A stretch of 64,000 bases of DNA from Mesodorylaimus sp. YZB2_4 (taxonomy: Eukaryota > Nematoda > Enoplea > Dorylaimida > Dorylaimidae): assembly GCA_030248295.1 (NCBI GenBank), contig JASANH010000776.1:248001-312000 (forward strand). The letters are read 5' to 3'. The notes below the pieces were generated by a model. It had not been told where the DNA came from and ran no database searches. It saw only the letters and a program-made list of their open reading frames with translations. The number at the start of each line of letters is the position of its first letter. Position 1 is the stretch's first letter. This document shows positions 35,401 to 45,700 of the stretch, piece after piece. A program made the translations under genes and the position numbers.

Positions 35401-36100
35401 AATAGTGACTTTTAGAACTGTCATTATGATGCTTTGCGTAGGCTGAACTGTTTACGGTTTATTTTCTTTCGTTTTATTATTACGTGCATGCTTACTCATA
35501 CAAGAGATTGGCTCCAGTGTTTGTACTCCGAGTCATTGGTCCCTTTTTGGTTAGGAAGACTTGCTTTTCAGTGCCAGCTTCGTTCTCGTTTTACTACTCA
35601 CTGCTGTATGGTCGTGCTTGTGCTCTGGAATAGAATAGACTAGTTTCTGGTCTTGGCTAAAAGTCGATCGAGAACAAGCACAGAGGTTGCATACGCTACA
35701 GTGCTCATCCGTGAACAGGCATTCACTGATGGAGAAAAAGTGTAACCCTCGTGCCTGGTAGGCCATGGCGAGTGGGAGAGTAATCGATACTCTCCCCTGG
35801 CTGTGAAACGTCAACCCCTCGGGTTAATGTTTCAGCCGTAGGTATAGTCGCAAGACTATCCTGCTCCAGTCGGAGTTTTTGACCCGCCGACTTCGGTCGG
35901 CCGCCTCCCTCCTACGGCTGCCAGGCTTGGTTACTAAAGGATGCAAAATAATCTTTGGTCTTTTACACAAGGAATTGTTGGAGAAAGAAAATGTTATTCG
36001 AATTTTTATTGCGAGAACCAGAGTTCGCTTAAGCAAAAGGGTCTCTATAAGTGTGCTCGGTTGGCCCAGTCGCCCACCTGTCTAATGTTTGTCCGGCAAT
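32490..36100. other. Intergenic stretch
   Basis: No gene I can support. C-homopolymer runs lie at about 33,258-33,266, 34,059-34,066 and 34,324-34,334. The segment 34,800-34,910 resembles 40,205-40,315 (TGT(G/A)TCCTTGGCC, GTCAAAA and flanking words), another dispersed-repeat trace. Confidence 0.5.
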
Positions 36101-36169
36101 ACCGGAAATCAATGAGGCTTACATTACTCTTCCCCAAAATCGAAACAATCATTTCCCGTTCTCTCAACT

Positions 36170-36800
36170 CATCGCCAGTCAGAATGCCAGTGAAGTCGAG
36201 TACTGAAACGGATTCGATTGCCTGTCCTTCCTGGCACAGTGGTGTGAGCCCAGTTGGTTGGCGATCATTTCGGGCATGTGCGTCTGCAGCACGGACTGTG
36301 CATCCTTTCTGGCCTGGCGCACAACCGAATGCAAAGTAAATCCACGCGGATTAGGTCTGAAACGAGTCGACTCTGGATCGGTGATCTTCCCGTCCTGATC
36401 GAGCTGCTGCTGGATCAAGCTGCCGGCTGTGCTTTCATTAAAGAAGTGAGCCAAAGGGATTCATTGAAAAACGATCATCATGACCAGCAAGCCGGACCTG
36501 AAGCACTTGGGTCTAATCTTTCAGATTATCTTGTCGCTGACATCGCCCTTGCCTTTGCAGGCTGGGACAGTGATACTGCCCTGCCAAATCTTTGGCATTT
36601 TATTTTCCTCCGTGATCTTGTTCGGCGACGCCTGGAACTCCTCGCCTTAAGGTCGTAATATCTTCCGTACATCCTCAGGGACATCATTCGGTCCAGTTGC
36701 TTTCTGATTCATCATCTTTCGAATTGCCTCAGTGACTTCTTTGACTGTGGTTGTTTGAACTGCGCCAGAGACCACATCATCTTCAGGAACTTTCTGACTA
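36170..36800 (-). mobile_element. Dead non-LTR retrotransposon (LINE) reverse-transcriptase fragment
   Basis: Read on the minus strand from about 36,790, the sequence gives VTEAIRKMMNQKATGPNDVP, then, after a stop and a gap, MPKIWQGSITVPACKGKGD. This is the N-terminal reverse-transcriptase signature of LINEs (K-A-x-G-P-D-x-x-P, then W and V-P-x-x-K-G-K-G-D). In-frame stops at about 36,656 and 36,522 show it is inactive. An open minus frame follows at 36,179-36,454 (AHFFNESTAGSLIQQQLDQD onwards) that I cannot assign; it may belong to the element or to something it landed in. RTE- or CR1-like is a guess. Confidence 0.6.
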
Positions 36801-37275
36801 AGCCACCATGCATAACTGACCTGTGTTGATCTTGTTCATACCGAACAGGCGCCCTCGGGTTCATATTTAGATCGCTAACTTGGCAAGCACCCATCATTTT
36901 TTCTTTTTCTGAGCAGCTTTTGAGAAAAAGATTCCCCCTTACCCGAGGCGCCCCTGCATATTGGGCCTCGGGTCCTTTGATGTAACATAACGAGTTCGAT
37001 CGTAGGTGGTGGGCGCGTGTTACACTGGTGCAGTAACGCTGGGCCCAACGGGTTGTCTAAGGATGCTGCCCAAGCCATACGATCACAGTCGCGCAGCAAC
37101 CAAAATAGCAGGTATCGTTCAGTCAGTTTACCTCTTTATCTCGCTCTGGCCGTGGCCAGGGAAGAAGACAAATTGTCCGTGCATCAGGTGCACGCTAGGT
37201 GTTCTATGATAACAGAGTACACTGAGGGATCTATTACACTACAATAGGCCTAAACTGACGTGGGAGGGTAATTTT

Positions 37276-37430
37276 TTAGACTTCAGCTGCTTGAATGGAG
37301 GAAGCAAGTTGAATGGGCTCTTAATAAGAACCCGATTAGTGCGTTCATTTAGGACATCTGGCAACAAATGGCGTGTCTAATTTATCAGTGCATAGTCTAT
37401 CTACTGTAGTTAGAGAGCACGACGTGCAGG
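37276..37430. repeat. Dispersed repeat, copy 2
   Basis: Matches 30,605-30,770 in order: GGAAGCAAGTTGAA, CGATTAGTGCG, TTTAGGACATCTGGCAA, then TCAGTGCAT. Diverged and non-coding. Confidence 0.55.
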
Positions 37431-39641
37431 GTGTATCCCGGTTGTGAGGGAAAAATTTCACTTTAGCATCTAGCAATTTTGTGCTAGCATACTGTCCGCG
37501 CAGTTGCTTCTAGGTATGAGACAAATACCAGACCAGCACAGCATAGAGCGGAAATTTCAAGCGGAAATGCATCGCTTGTTTTTACACTTGCAGCGCTCTT
37601 TTTTGTAAATCTTGATCATGTACTATGTGACAAGAATTACGTCTATCATCCTTTGTGTCGCTTACTGAAGCGATTTTCGAATTCCATCACATACTTTTTC
37701 TCTGGCAAACTAACCTTTCTCATTATTCTCTCTTTCTCTAACCAAAGCAATAGACCTTGCCCCTTTCTCTCCTCTGTGCCTCAAATGCTACTCTGCACGT
37801 GTTAGTGTTGATATCAAAGCACTCATAAAAGGGTGATTCTGGCTTCACTCTCGCATTACACAACACTTGATTCCACCAACCTACTGTACGTATTAGTATT
37901 TCTCTAGTTCGCATTGCAAGATGGGAGGCTCTTTGACGCCAAGGAGCTCAAAGCGTAGTGTACGGATCCATACTGCGATACCTATATGCCAAAGGCACCA
38001 AGTGTCAAAAATTCACTTTTGAGAAAACAACGTTCAAAGTTTTTGCTTCTGAGTGTGTGGACATGCAAAGCACTTGCTTGAACCGAAGTGCTGATTATGG
38101 TGGATGTAAGTCCGGCCATCTTTAATTTTTGTGTTCCGCTGATTTCATGCGGCACAATCGCCCTCTAGCTACATTTAGCAGACCTCGCAGATGGAGAAAT
38201 TTGTCAGATTTTCGTGACAAAAAGTGCCAGGTGCGGATTTTTCATGCTCCAATTCGTTGACACACATTAGGGCGTGAATAAACAAGACCACTAGCATAAC
38301 CAAAACTAAAATTTTCTCCCAAAGTTCACCTCCAGAATCAGTATCGACTGGTTCGATTCGGGTTTGGCGAGTGCATCCAATTGGCACTAACTGCATCATG
38401 TTTCCTTCCCTGCATTCGAGCATTTCTTTTTTGAATCAGCTAAAACGCACTAACTGCGAAAAAAATATGCAGTTGGTGCCTTTTGGCCTGCGATTTTCGG
38501 CAGATGGTGCGTTTTGGCAGATGAGAATCAGAAAAGTGGGTATTTTGGGGGCTCAGTAACTCATGTCATACGGTAGATACGGTTGCGTCGTTTTGGCAGA
38601 TGAAACTTCTGAGTGCTCAAAGTATGTCTAGGCACTTAATGCATTTTTTGACGGTTTGACAGTTGGTGCGTTTTGGCATATAAGTATGGTAAAATAAGTT
38701 TTATTCATGACTACTATTCCTGACATGCTCGATACGAGGAATGAATTCCCTTTTCCGTCAATATTTTATCTTTAAATTATGAAAAGACACACTTGCAGAA
38801 AAAAGATGAAAGATGAACTTGTTTGACCAGAAGATAAATCAGACTAGTCGAGCTCCCGCCAGTCGCAGAGTCTTCTGAAGCCAACACATACGTACTGTAT
38901 GTAACGATATGAGATATGATGCTACGAGTGCGATGCTGACCATCGAGCCATCGAACATCAAAAGAAAAAATGAGCACAGCAGCGCACCTAATAAAGCGGG
39001 TTTGCCGTTTGGTGCCGAGTTCCAAAAAGGAGCACTAACCAGGCTCATTCTGCTCATGATGTTAAAGCCATTTTGTCAACGAGCTTCCTCCATAAAGAGC
39101 TGAAATCGAATGAGTTACAGGGTTCTCATCTCGTTTTAGGAATCTTACAGAATGACCTTAGAAGGCGTCTTTCCAGGAGAACGTTTTCATTGGCTCAACA
39201 TTTCCCAACGCAAGTGTTCTCTTGCTTCATGTGACTGACAGTGGGGTCACCGCCATACACGAACTGACTGTCATTTCTGTTTGCTCACTTCTCTGCAAAC
39301 ATTTTCTGCGTACTGTAAATTTTAACACAAAGAAGAAAATTTCACAGAATTTTCTTGATTAAGATTCTATTATGGATTATGTTTGTCAAACTGCAAGTCT
39401 TGAATGTAAGGGAGGCTACTGGAAGCTTCAGAAAATCAGCCTCACTCTTATGATACAGCCAACTGATAGTCTGCGTGCAATCACTGATATACAGAGGTGC
39501 TCGCCATGATAAGTATAGGGCGCAAAGCGCAGAAAGTTAATAAAAAATTTAATGGATCGGGGGTTCACATGTAGTATGACACATGTAAATTTATCATCTC
39601 TTTGTTTCCCAGTCATCTGCCTGTCATGTCACTTGTCATTA
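37431..39641. other. Intergenic stretch
   Basis: No supportable gene. Between 38,470 and 38,680 the word TTGGTGCGTTTTGGCA recurs four times in degenerate form (about 38,473, 38,504, 38,585 and 38,660). Confidence 0.5.
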
Positions 39642-40088
39642 GTGCTCAACACCTTAATCGACAGTCGTATGAATAGCGATATTGCTGGCACCTCGGGGAG
39701 CATTGAAACTGGCTTTGATTCTGCCGATTGTTGAAGCGCCTCCACCTATTTGTGTCACTTGATCATTTCTGCCGCACTTAAACATTTCTTTCATCGCTTG
39801 TCGATACGGGCGAAGCAGGATCAATATCGCCAAGCATCTGACGGCAGCTGTCGAATAAAACGCCGGCAAGAACAAGTTCAAGGTGGAAATCTGACGTTAT
39901 GCGTGCCACCTTGGCCACGTGGCAGATGGTGTAAAAACATAACGGGATTACTGTATCAGCAATCATGAAATATAACAGCTGCCTAATCTGACTCATCACA
40001 TTCTTGTTCAAAGATTTGTTGTCTCTGAATGATCGTGCAACTTTCTGTAAATCTTACAGTTGCAATAGATCATGGCGCCATTACATCT
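39642..40088 (-). pseudogene. 5'-truncated GPCR pseudogene, paralogue of copies A and B
   Basis: Aligns to the C-terminal part of the intact GPCRs, from the AMFYCNYKIYRKL region to the end (about residues 196-343). Identity is clearly lower than between A and B. It carries small deletions (for example one Ala codon lost in the TM7 run), a frameshift around 39,890 and a damaged segment near 40,020. The first 190 or so codons, including TM1-TM4, are missing, and the sequence beyond 40,088 is unrelated. Confidence 0.85.
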
Positions 40089-41688
40089 ATTTATATGAAT
40101 TCGAGATAATGGCCTAGCGCATTTCGCTTTCGGGGAAAAGTTCGATCCGCTGCTGGCTTTATGCGCATCCTCCAAAAAAGCATAAACATAAAACTACCTG
40201 CCCTGCGTGCTAGTGAATGTATCCTTGGCCGCAATGTTGAATAACGTTACACAAATGGTGATGAGTGTAAATTCAAGGGGTCAAAAATATCTGTAGGGCC
40301 TGAACGGTGGACATACTGCATGAACGACGACCGAGCAGACATCTGAGGTCTCCAGTATGGCACCTTTCTATGCAGTTCAGCTTTTGTAAACTCCGACATC
40401 CTTTATTATGAAGAAGCAAGATCCTTCACCTCCCTTGCACTTGTGCGTTTCAAATGACTGTCTGATAAAAACCCCAGTTTATCGAGCTACATTAGGTCAG
40501 TTCTAATGTGCCACATGAAGAGGCCTTCATTGACGAAGACGAAGCAAAATATAACCACAATCCCATCGCGTTCACATGCACCATGCACTGAACATCACGT
40601 CATTCGTGCGGCTTAAAATAAGGCGAAGAGTAAAAAAGAGAAAAGTTTATATATACTGCAATTAAAGAAGTGGACTTGGTGCGTTTAGTCAAGAGCTAGT
40701 TTTCCCGACCAGTGCATTTTTGCTAATTATGGCGAAATCCAGACTCTTCTGACCATCCAGCTCCCTACAGCACCACCAAGCAGATTGCCATGGCATCGGA
40801 GGGTTAGGTCTCAGCTATACCTTGATAGAACAATTTGAAAATAATTTTGTATGAACAGAATGAGCTCGATTATGCGGTGCGGCTCGTGTTTAGGACAACC
40901 AGTGGCTAGCGCCGTGATTAGGACTCAACCCGGGAAAGACTTGACTATTCGACTGCCCTGACCAGACTAACTAACAAGGCACTATTCAGGTAAGGGGACA
41001 CCTGCACGAATGAACTGGGTCTGGCAAGCAAGGATCTATCAGGTATCGCCTTGCTCTCAGGATCTTCAGTTTTAAAAAAGAGGAGGCGCCGGACCCGATT
41101 AGGACATTGAGTTATCCCAGACAACAAGAGGTTGTACCATTAAATACCGCGCCTTTACTATCGCAAGAACGCTTAATTAGAAAGGTGCATTTTGTGTATA
41201 GCTAGAGAGGATGGATCCGGCTTAATAGAGGATTCTTTGTTAGGGCACGCTAATATACATGTGCGAATAAGGTGCTCAATATACTCACGCCATAGACTTC
41301 TCGGTTAGCGAGAGCTGAATCGAGAACCCCACGATGTGACGAGTATGCTGTATGCGCGAATAACAACTTTCTATGAGATAAATGCCGCAGCACAGTAAGA
41401 AATGAAAAGTTTGAAACAAAATTGAATCACAGATTTTACGGATTCTCTCTTTGTGAAAATTGGTCTCTTTCAAATATTCATCATTATCTTTTCCATGTCA
41501 CTGGTGTATAACGTGTGGAGTAAAATTATCCGGCACAGCAAATAATAGTATGAACGATGAGAGATACACAGGACAATAGAGGACGCAGAAAAAAAGTTAA
41601 GAGCAAGTTCATGGATTTATAACGAGTTATATAGCATAAAAATTTGAGTGTATCATCAGATCTCTTAGTAGCCTGCCTTTCCTGATCT
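40089..41688. other. Intergenic stretch with dispersed-repeat traces
   Basis: Segments at about 40,205-40,315, 40,575-40,740 and 40,855-40,925 resemble parts of 34,800-34,910, 30,380-30,500 and 30,640-30,700 respectively. No gene is supportable. Confidence 0.5.
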
Positions 41689-42720
41689 CTAGCGCTCAAC
41701 ACCCTGATCGACAGTCGTTTGAATGACCATATTGCTGGCTCTACCGAGGTTTTTGAAACCGGCTTGGCTTCTGCCGATCGTTGATACGCCTCCATCCATT
41801 TGTGACACTTGATTATTTCTGCCGCACTTGAACATTTCTTTCATCGCTTGTCGATACGGGCGAAGCAGGATCAATATCGCCAAGCATCTGACTGCAGCAG
41901 CTGTCGAATAAAACGCCGGCAAGAACAAGATCAGGGTGGAATTCTGACGATATGTGTAAGCCACCTTGGCCACGTGGTACATGGTGTGAAAACATAACGG
42001 GATTACTGTATCAGCAATCATGAAATAAAACAGCTCCCTATTCTGACTCATCACATTCTTGTTCAAAGATTTGTTCACTGCATGATCAAGCAACTTTCTG
42101 TAAATCTTATAGTTGCAATAGAACATGGCTCCGTTACATCCCACAACGGGTACCAGGACCATGAAGCTGTAATACACAGTCCAGCCTAAGCTATCCTTGA
42201 CAACGATACAACAGTGGGTGTTGTCAGCATCGAATCCCGTCTTCCCAGCAAGTTGGAATGGAAGGGGGATCAGAGCCGAGGCTATCCAACTCCCAATCAC
42301 CATCAACGAGATGTTCCTAGTCGTGTATATCTTATTGTACTGTTCATTATTGTGCAGTGAGATGTAACGATTCACAGCCAAAAATGGGGGAAATATAATC
42401 ATTTGCACAGCCAGTATGAAAAAGGTATAACCCAACCACCCGCACGCTCCCTCGGGCAAACGTTCCAAATACAGTAAAAAAAGATTTTGCGGCACTACAA
42501 ACATAAAAGTGTGCAATAAACTGGCGAGCACTAAGTTGGCCAACATCAAATTGACCTTATTCAACTTCAGTTTTGACGTGAATGTCAAAACTATAGTCAA
42601 GCAACTTAGGACAAACCCAACAAAATTGATGCTCCCCACAATCGAGGTGCCGAAAACACGAGCTTGCCACTCGGCTTCGCTAGGCACATTGACGCCGACA
42701 GTGGGAGTGACATTCGCCAT
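41689..42720 (-). CDS. Orphan rhodopsin-like GPCR, copy B (intronless)
   Basis: A 343-residue single-exon protein starting at ATG 42720-42718. It is 339/343 identical to copy A; differences are at 243 (Cys here, Phe in A), 306 (Ser/Ala), 310 (Gly/Arg) and 343 (Arg/His). Same seven helices, NRY in place of DRY, and no NPxxY. Nucleotide changes are also few and scattered, so the copies are very recent or kept alike by gene conversion. Similarity continues into the promoter but fades beyond it on both sides. Ligand unknown. An earlier in-frame TTG at 42741 is not needed as a start because the predicted initiator lies at about 42748. Confidence 0.9.
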   Translation of the reverse strand: MANVTPTVGVNVPSEAEWQARVFGTSIVGSINFVGFVLSCLTIVLTFTSKLKLNKVNLMLANLVLASLLHTFMFVVPQNLFLLYLERLPEGACGWLGYTFFILAVQMIIFPPFLAVNRYISLHNNEQYNKIYTTRNISLMVIGSWIASALIPLPFQLAGKTGFDADNTHCCIVVKDSLGWTVYYSFMVLVPVVGCNGAMFYCNYKIYRKLLDHAVNKSLNKNVMSQNRELFYFMIADTVIPLCFHTMYHVAKVAYTYRQNSTLILFLPAFYSTAAAVRCLAILILLRPYRQAMKEMFKCGRNNQVSQMDGGVSTIGRSQAGFKNLGRASNMVIQTTVDQGVER

Positions 42721-42744
42721 ATTGCTAGCAGCAGCGAGCAAGAA

Positions 42745-42780
42745 CTCTGACTAGGGAGAGCCTGACGGGCTGCTTTTATA
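42745..42780 (-). promoter_or_regulatory. TATA box and initiator of GPCR copy B
   Basis: TATAAAAG (42780-42773) is followed 32 bp later by TCAGAG (42750-42745) on the minus strand, matching copy A in sequence and spacing. Predicted 5' leader is about 28 bp. Confidence 0.7.
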
Positions 42781-45700
42781 TCCCTATGCTCGTCTTTGAT
42801 CACGCAGCTTTAGATATTGGGACACACGTGCTGCACGATGCTGCTGCGAACTGACGATAAGCCTATAAAGAACTCGCACTATAGGAACTTCAAAGAAAAA
42901 ATCTTCTGCTCAACAGAATGGCGTGAACATCTTGCTTATTCTGCCAACGCGTTCGTGCCTCAATTCGAAAAAATACTTGAACAATAGCACTCCCCACTCA
43001 CTTGTAGAACATGGCACCGACGTTACCCGACATCCATCCTTCCGGCAGCAAAACTGAACCTTTCTTTGCTGACGCCCCCGATAGGTTCGTGTCATTACAC
43101 TCACAAAGTCATTTGTTTTATGCGGAAGATGCTCGATTCTGCTTTCTGCAATCAGCAAGCCTATTGTACATTCGCGGAAGTGACAGCACGTTTATCAGCT
43201 TTTCGGAAGAAATTCGCCTGTTTGTTCTGATCACCGTACGTACCGTATCCCACACGTCTGCATTGCGCCAGTGCCATGGGTATGTAATCAGTGCGGGCGG
43301 CACGTCGTAACATACTTTAAATAAATTTAGGTTCTGCGTCAGCGAGCTATATTGGGCTAACCCTTCGATCAAAGTCTGAAGATGGCTTGTGATCATCTGT
43401 TGATTTGGTTTTTGGTTCACATGCCTCTTCATTATCGGCAAACAAAAGTATGGTCATTGAAGAGGCACTGTGTACACAAAATGGATACCCAGCCGAGAGT
43501 CGAACTCTCGACTGTAAATGCGCACCCAGCGCGAGAACCAGGGGCCGGTTTCACAATCAGCTAGGACACACCAAGTCTCATCCTACATCACTGCGATTTT
43601 TTTTTCCTAACTTTAGGACATGTCCTAGCTGATTGTGAAACCGGCCCAGGCTTTTTACAGATTCTGGCCCACGGGTTGAAAAACCCAGAGTACTTAATAA
43701 AAAAAACCGAGCCCTCAGGGTTACGCACATTAGGCAAGACGCTTTCCGTAAGCCCCCGCATCGACGCCGGACATTAGCCCTTCATGAATAATTCACTCAA
43801 CTAAATATCAGCAGCTACTGCGCACTAGCTTATAATCAGTTTTGCAGCTTGGGTATTATTATTTTTACCTAGTTCCAGATTCGCCCTAATTAAACTCTAA
43901 CTTGGCTCATTTGCGTACTTGTTATCATTTTCAGATTTATGACGCCAATAGCCTGAATGTCCTGAGAATGTCTGTAAAGAGAGATTCAAAATACAAGGGC
44001 TGATAATCAAATGGATTGTAGGATCGATAGGAGCACATGGGATCAAGTTATCCATGTGGCTCATCTTTATTTATTTGATTTTCTCTTAATGAGTGAAGCG
44101 TCCAAAATCTAGAATTCTTGATAGCTTGATGAGCCCCGCGCACAGCGTCTAATCAAGAAACAAAAATCGGATATATTTAAAGGTCACTTTTTCGAGGAAG
44201 AAGTCTGGTCTGCAAATTTATGACTTATGGCATGAAAACATTCTATCGACAGGAGGAGGTGCAGGTATATTTAGATGCTTGGAATTTTCCGTCGCAAAAA
44301 CAACAATACGCAGGTGACACGGCTAAGAAATCTGATCGTAAATAAATGCTCTGCTAATACAGTAAATATAGCTCTGTAACAATACGAGCTCCGTATGCCA
44401 TTTCCGACATTCAACATTTTAGCGTGATCATAAAAACTTTCTCAACCACGCATGTGCTACTGATAAGATGTTGCGCGTTGGCAACTCGCGATCTCCTTGC
44501 TTATACTGTAAAACTCAAAAAATGTCTTCCCCGTTTTAAATGGCGGAGATGGTTTTTGTTTTTGTGGCTATTATGCAACTAACCAAAGGACTCATAGAAA
44601 ATTCATCTGTCGACGATTTTCTTAGTCCTGCACGCGCTCTCCGCCCAAGTCAACAGCAGCGAAATGGACTGCCCACATAGAAAATATTTTCGACAAAGTC
44701 TGTCTGGAAAGGCAAAAGCTTATTTCGAATAACAGCGGCAGTCATAAGAAATCCTAATGGGCACAGTTGTCACCGCCGAGCAGATAAGATTTACGGGACA
44801 AGGCAAACATGTCGCCCAAATAAGGCAGGCGTGGTCAATGTCCACGTGTGCTCCGTTCCCATGTACCAACGGATGCAAAAGTAATTTGAGCTATGTTTCT
44901 GTCAACACGCCGCCATGGTCGGTAAATAATTTCCTTCCTTGGCCAGCAGAACACGCCGTTACGCAGATAACTAATGGCCCTGCTCCACTTTCTCTGTCTC
45001 AAGGTCTTGTATTTGGGAAAGCGACAGCAGGGCGACAATAGGCTTTTAGTCATGGCCGCGACATTTGGTTAGGTCATTCGTTTTTTCCTAAGCTACCACA
45101 GTGGAAGGAGCCAATTATGAATCGAGTACAAGAGGCCCAAAATGGACCCATAAGACTACTGTTCACGTCTGCTCGCTTCTAGAAAGGTGGGCGTGACCAA
45201 CATCTGCAAGGCGAGTCTCATTCATTGACTGACCCTTTCGACCATTGGTCTACAGGACGTCCAGAAGGTCCATGTAGGCCCTCTGGACAAATTGCATTTT
45301 CACTCTGTACGACTGAACGAACAAATTAGTGTTGACTCAGTGCTACGAGGTGGCCAGCGGTAGCCGACGGGCGATATTTTCGGTTCAGTGCTCAGTGACA
45401 AGAGTTGAATCTGTTAGATTTTCTCAGATCGTAATTTTAGAGGTCGTATCGATCGAAGTGGAATAAGTTTGATCATTAAGGTAAGTCACTATAAAGCTCT
45501 CTGGGTCTGAAAGGCTTACCAGCGAGTCCAGATAAGCAAGGTTGTGTATGTCTTTGCACTTTCCCATCGCTGTTGTTTTGGATCCTTGCTCTAACTGCTG
45601 AATATCTTCATCTCGATTGGATTCCAGTACTTTCTCAAATAACTACCAGCCACGAGTTTGCTTTCCTGTATGAGAAATTTGATGAACTCTTTGTTTGTGA

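Noticed and set aside
43011-43310. 99-codon open frame starting with ATG, protein-like in composition
   Set aside because: No domain, signal or splice partner recognised; a vague resemblance to OTU-like transposon proteins was too weak to call.
43483-43541. tRNA gene on the minus strand
   Set aside because: Only a T-arm-like hairpin is present (43494-43510). No matching 5' acceptor strand or complete anticodon arm is found; at most a tRNA-derived remnant.
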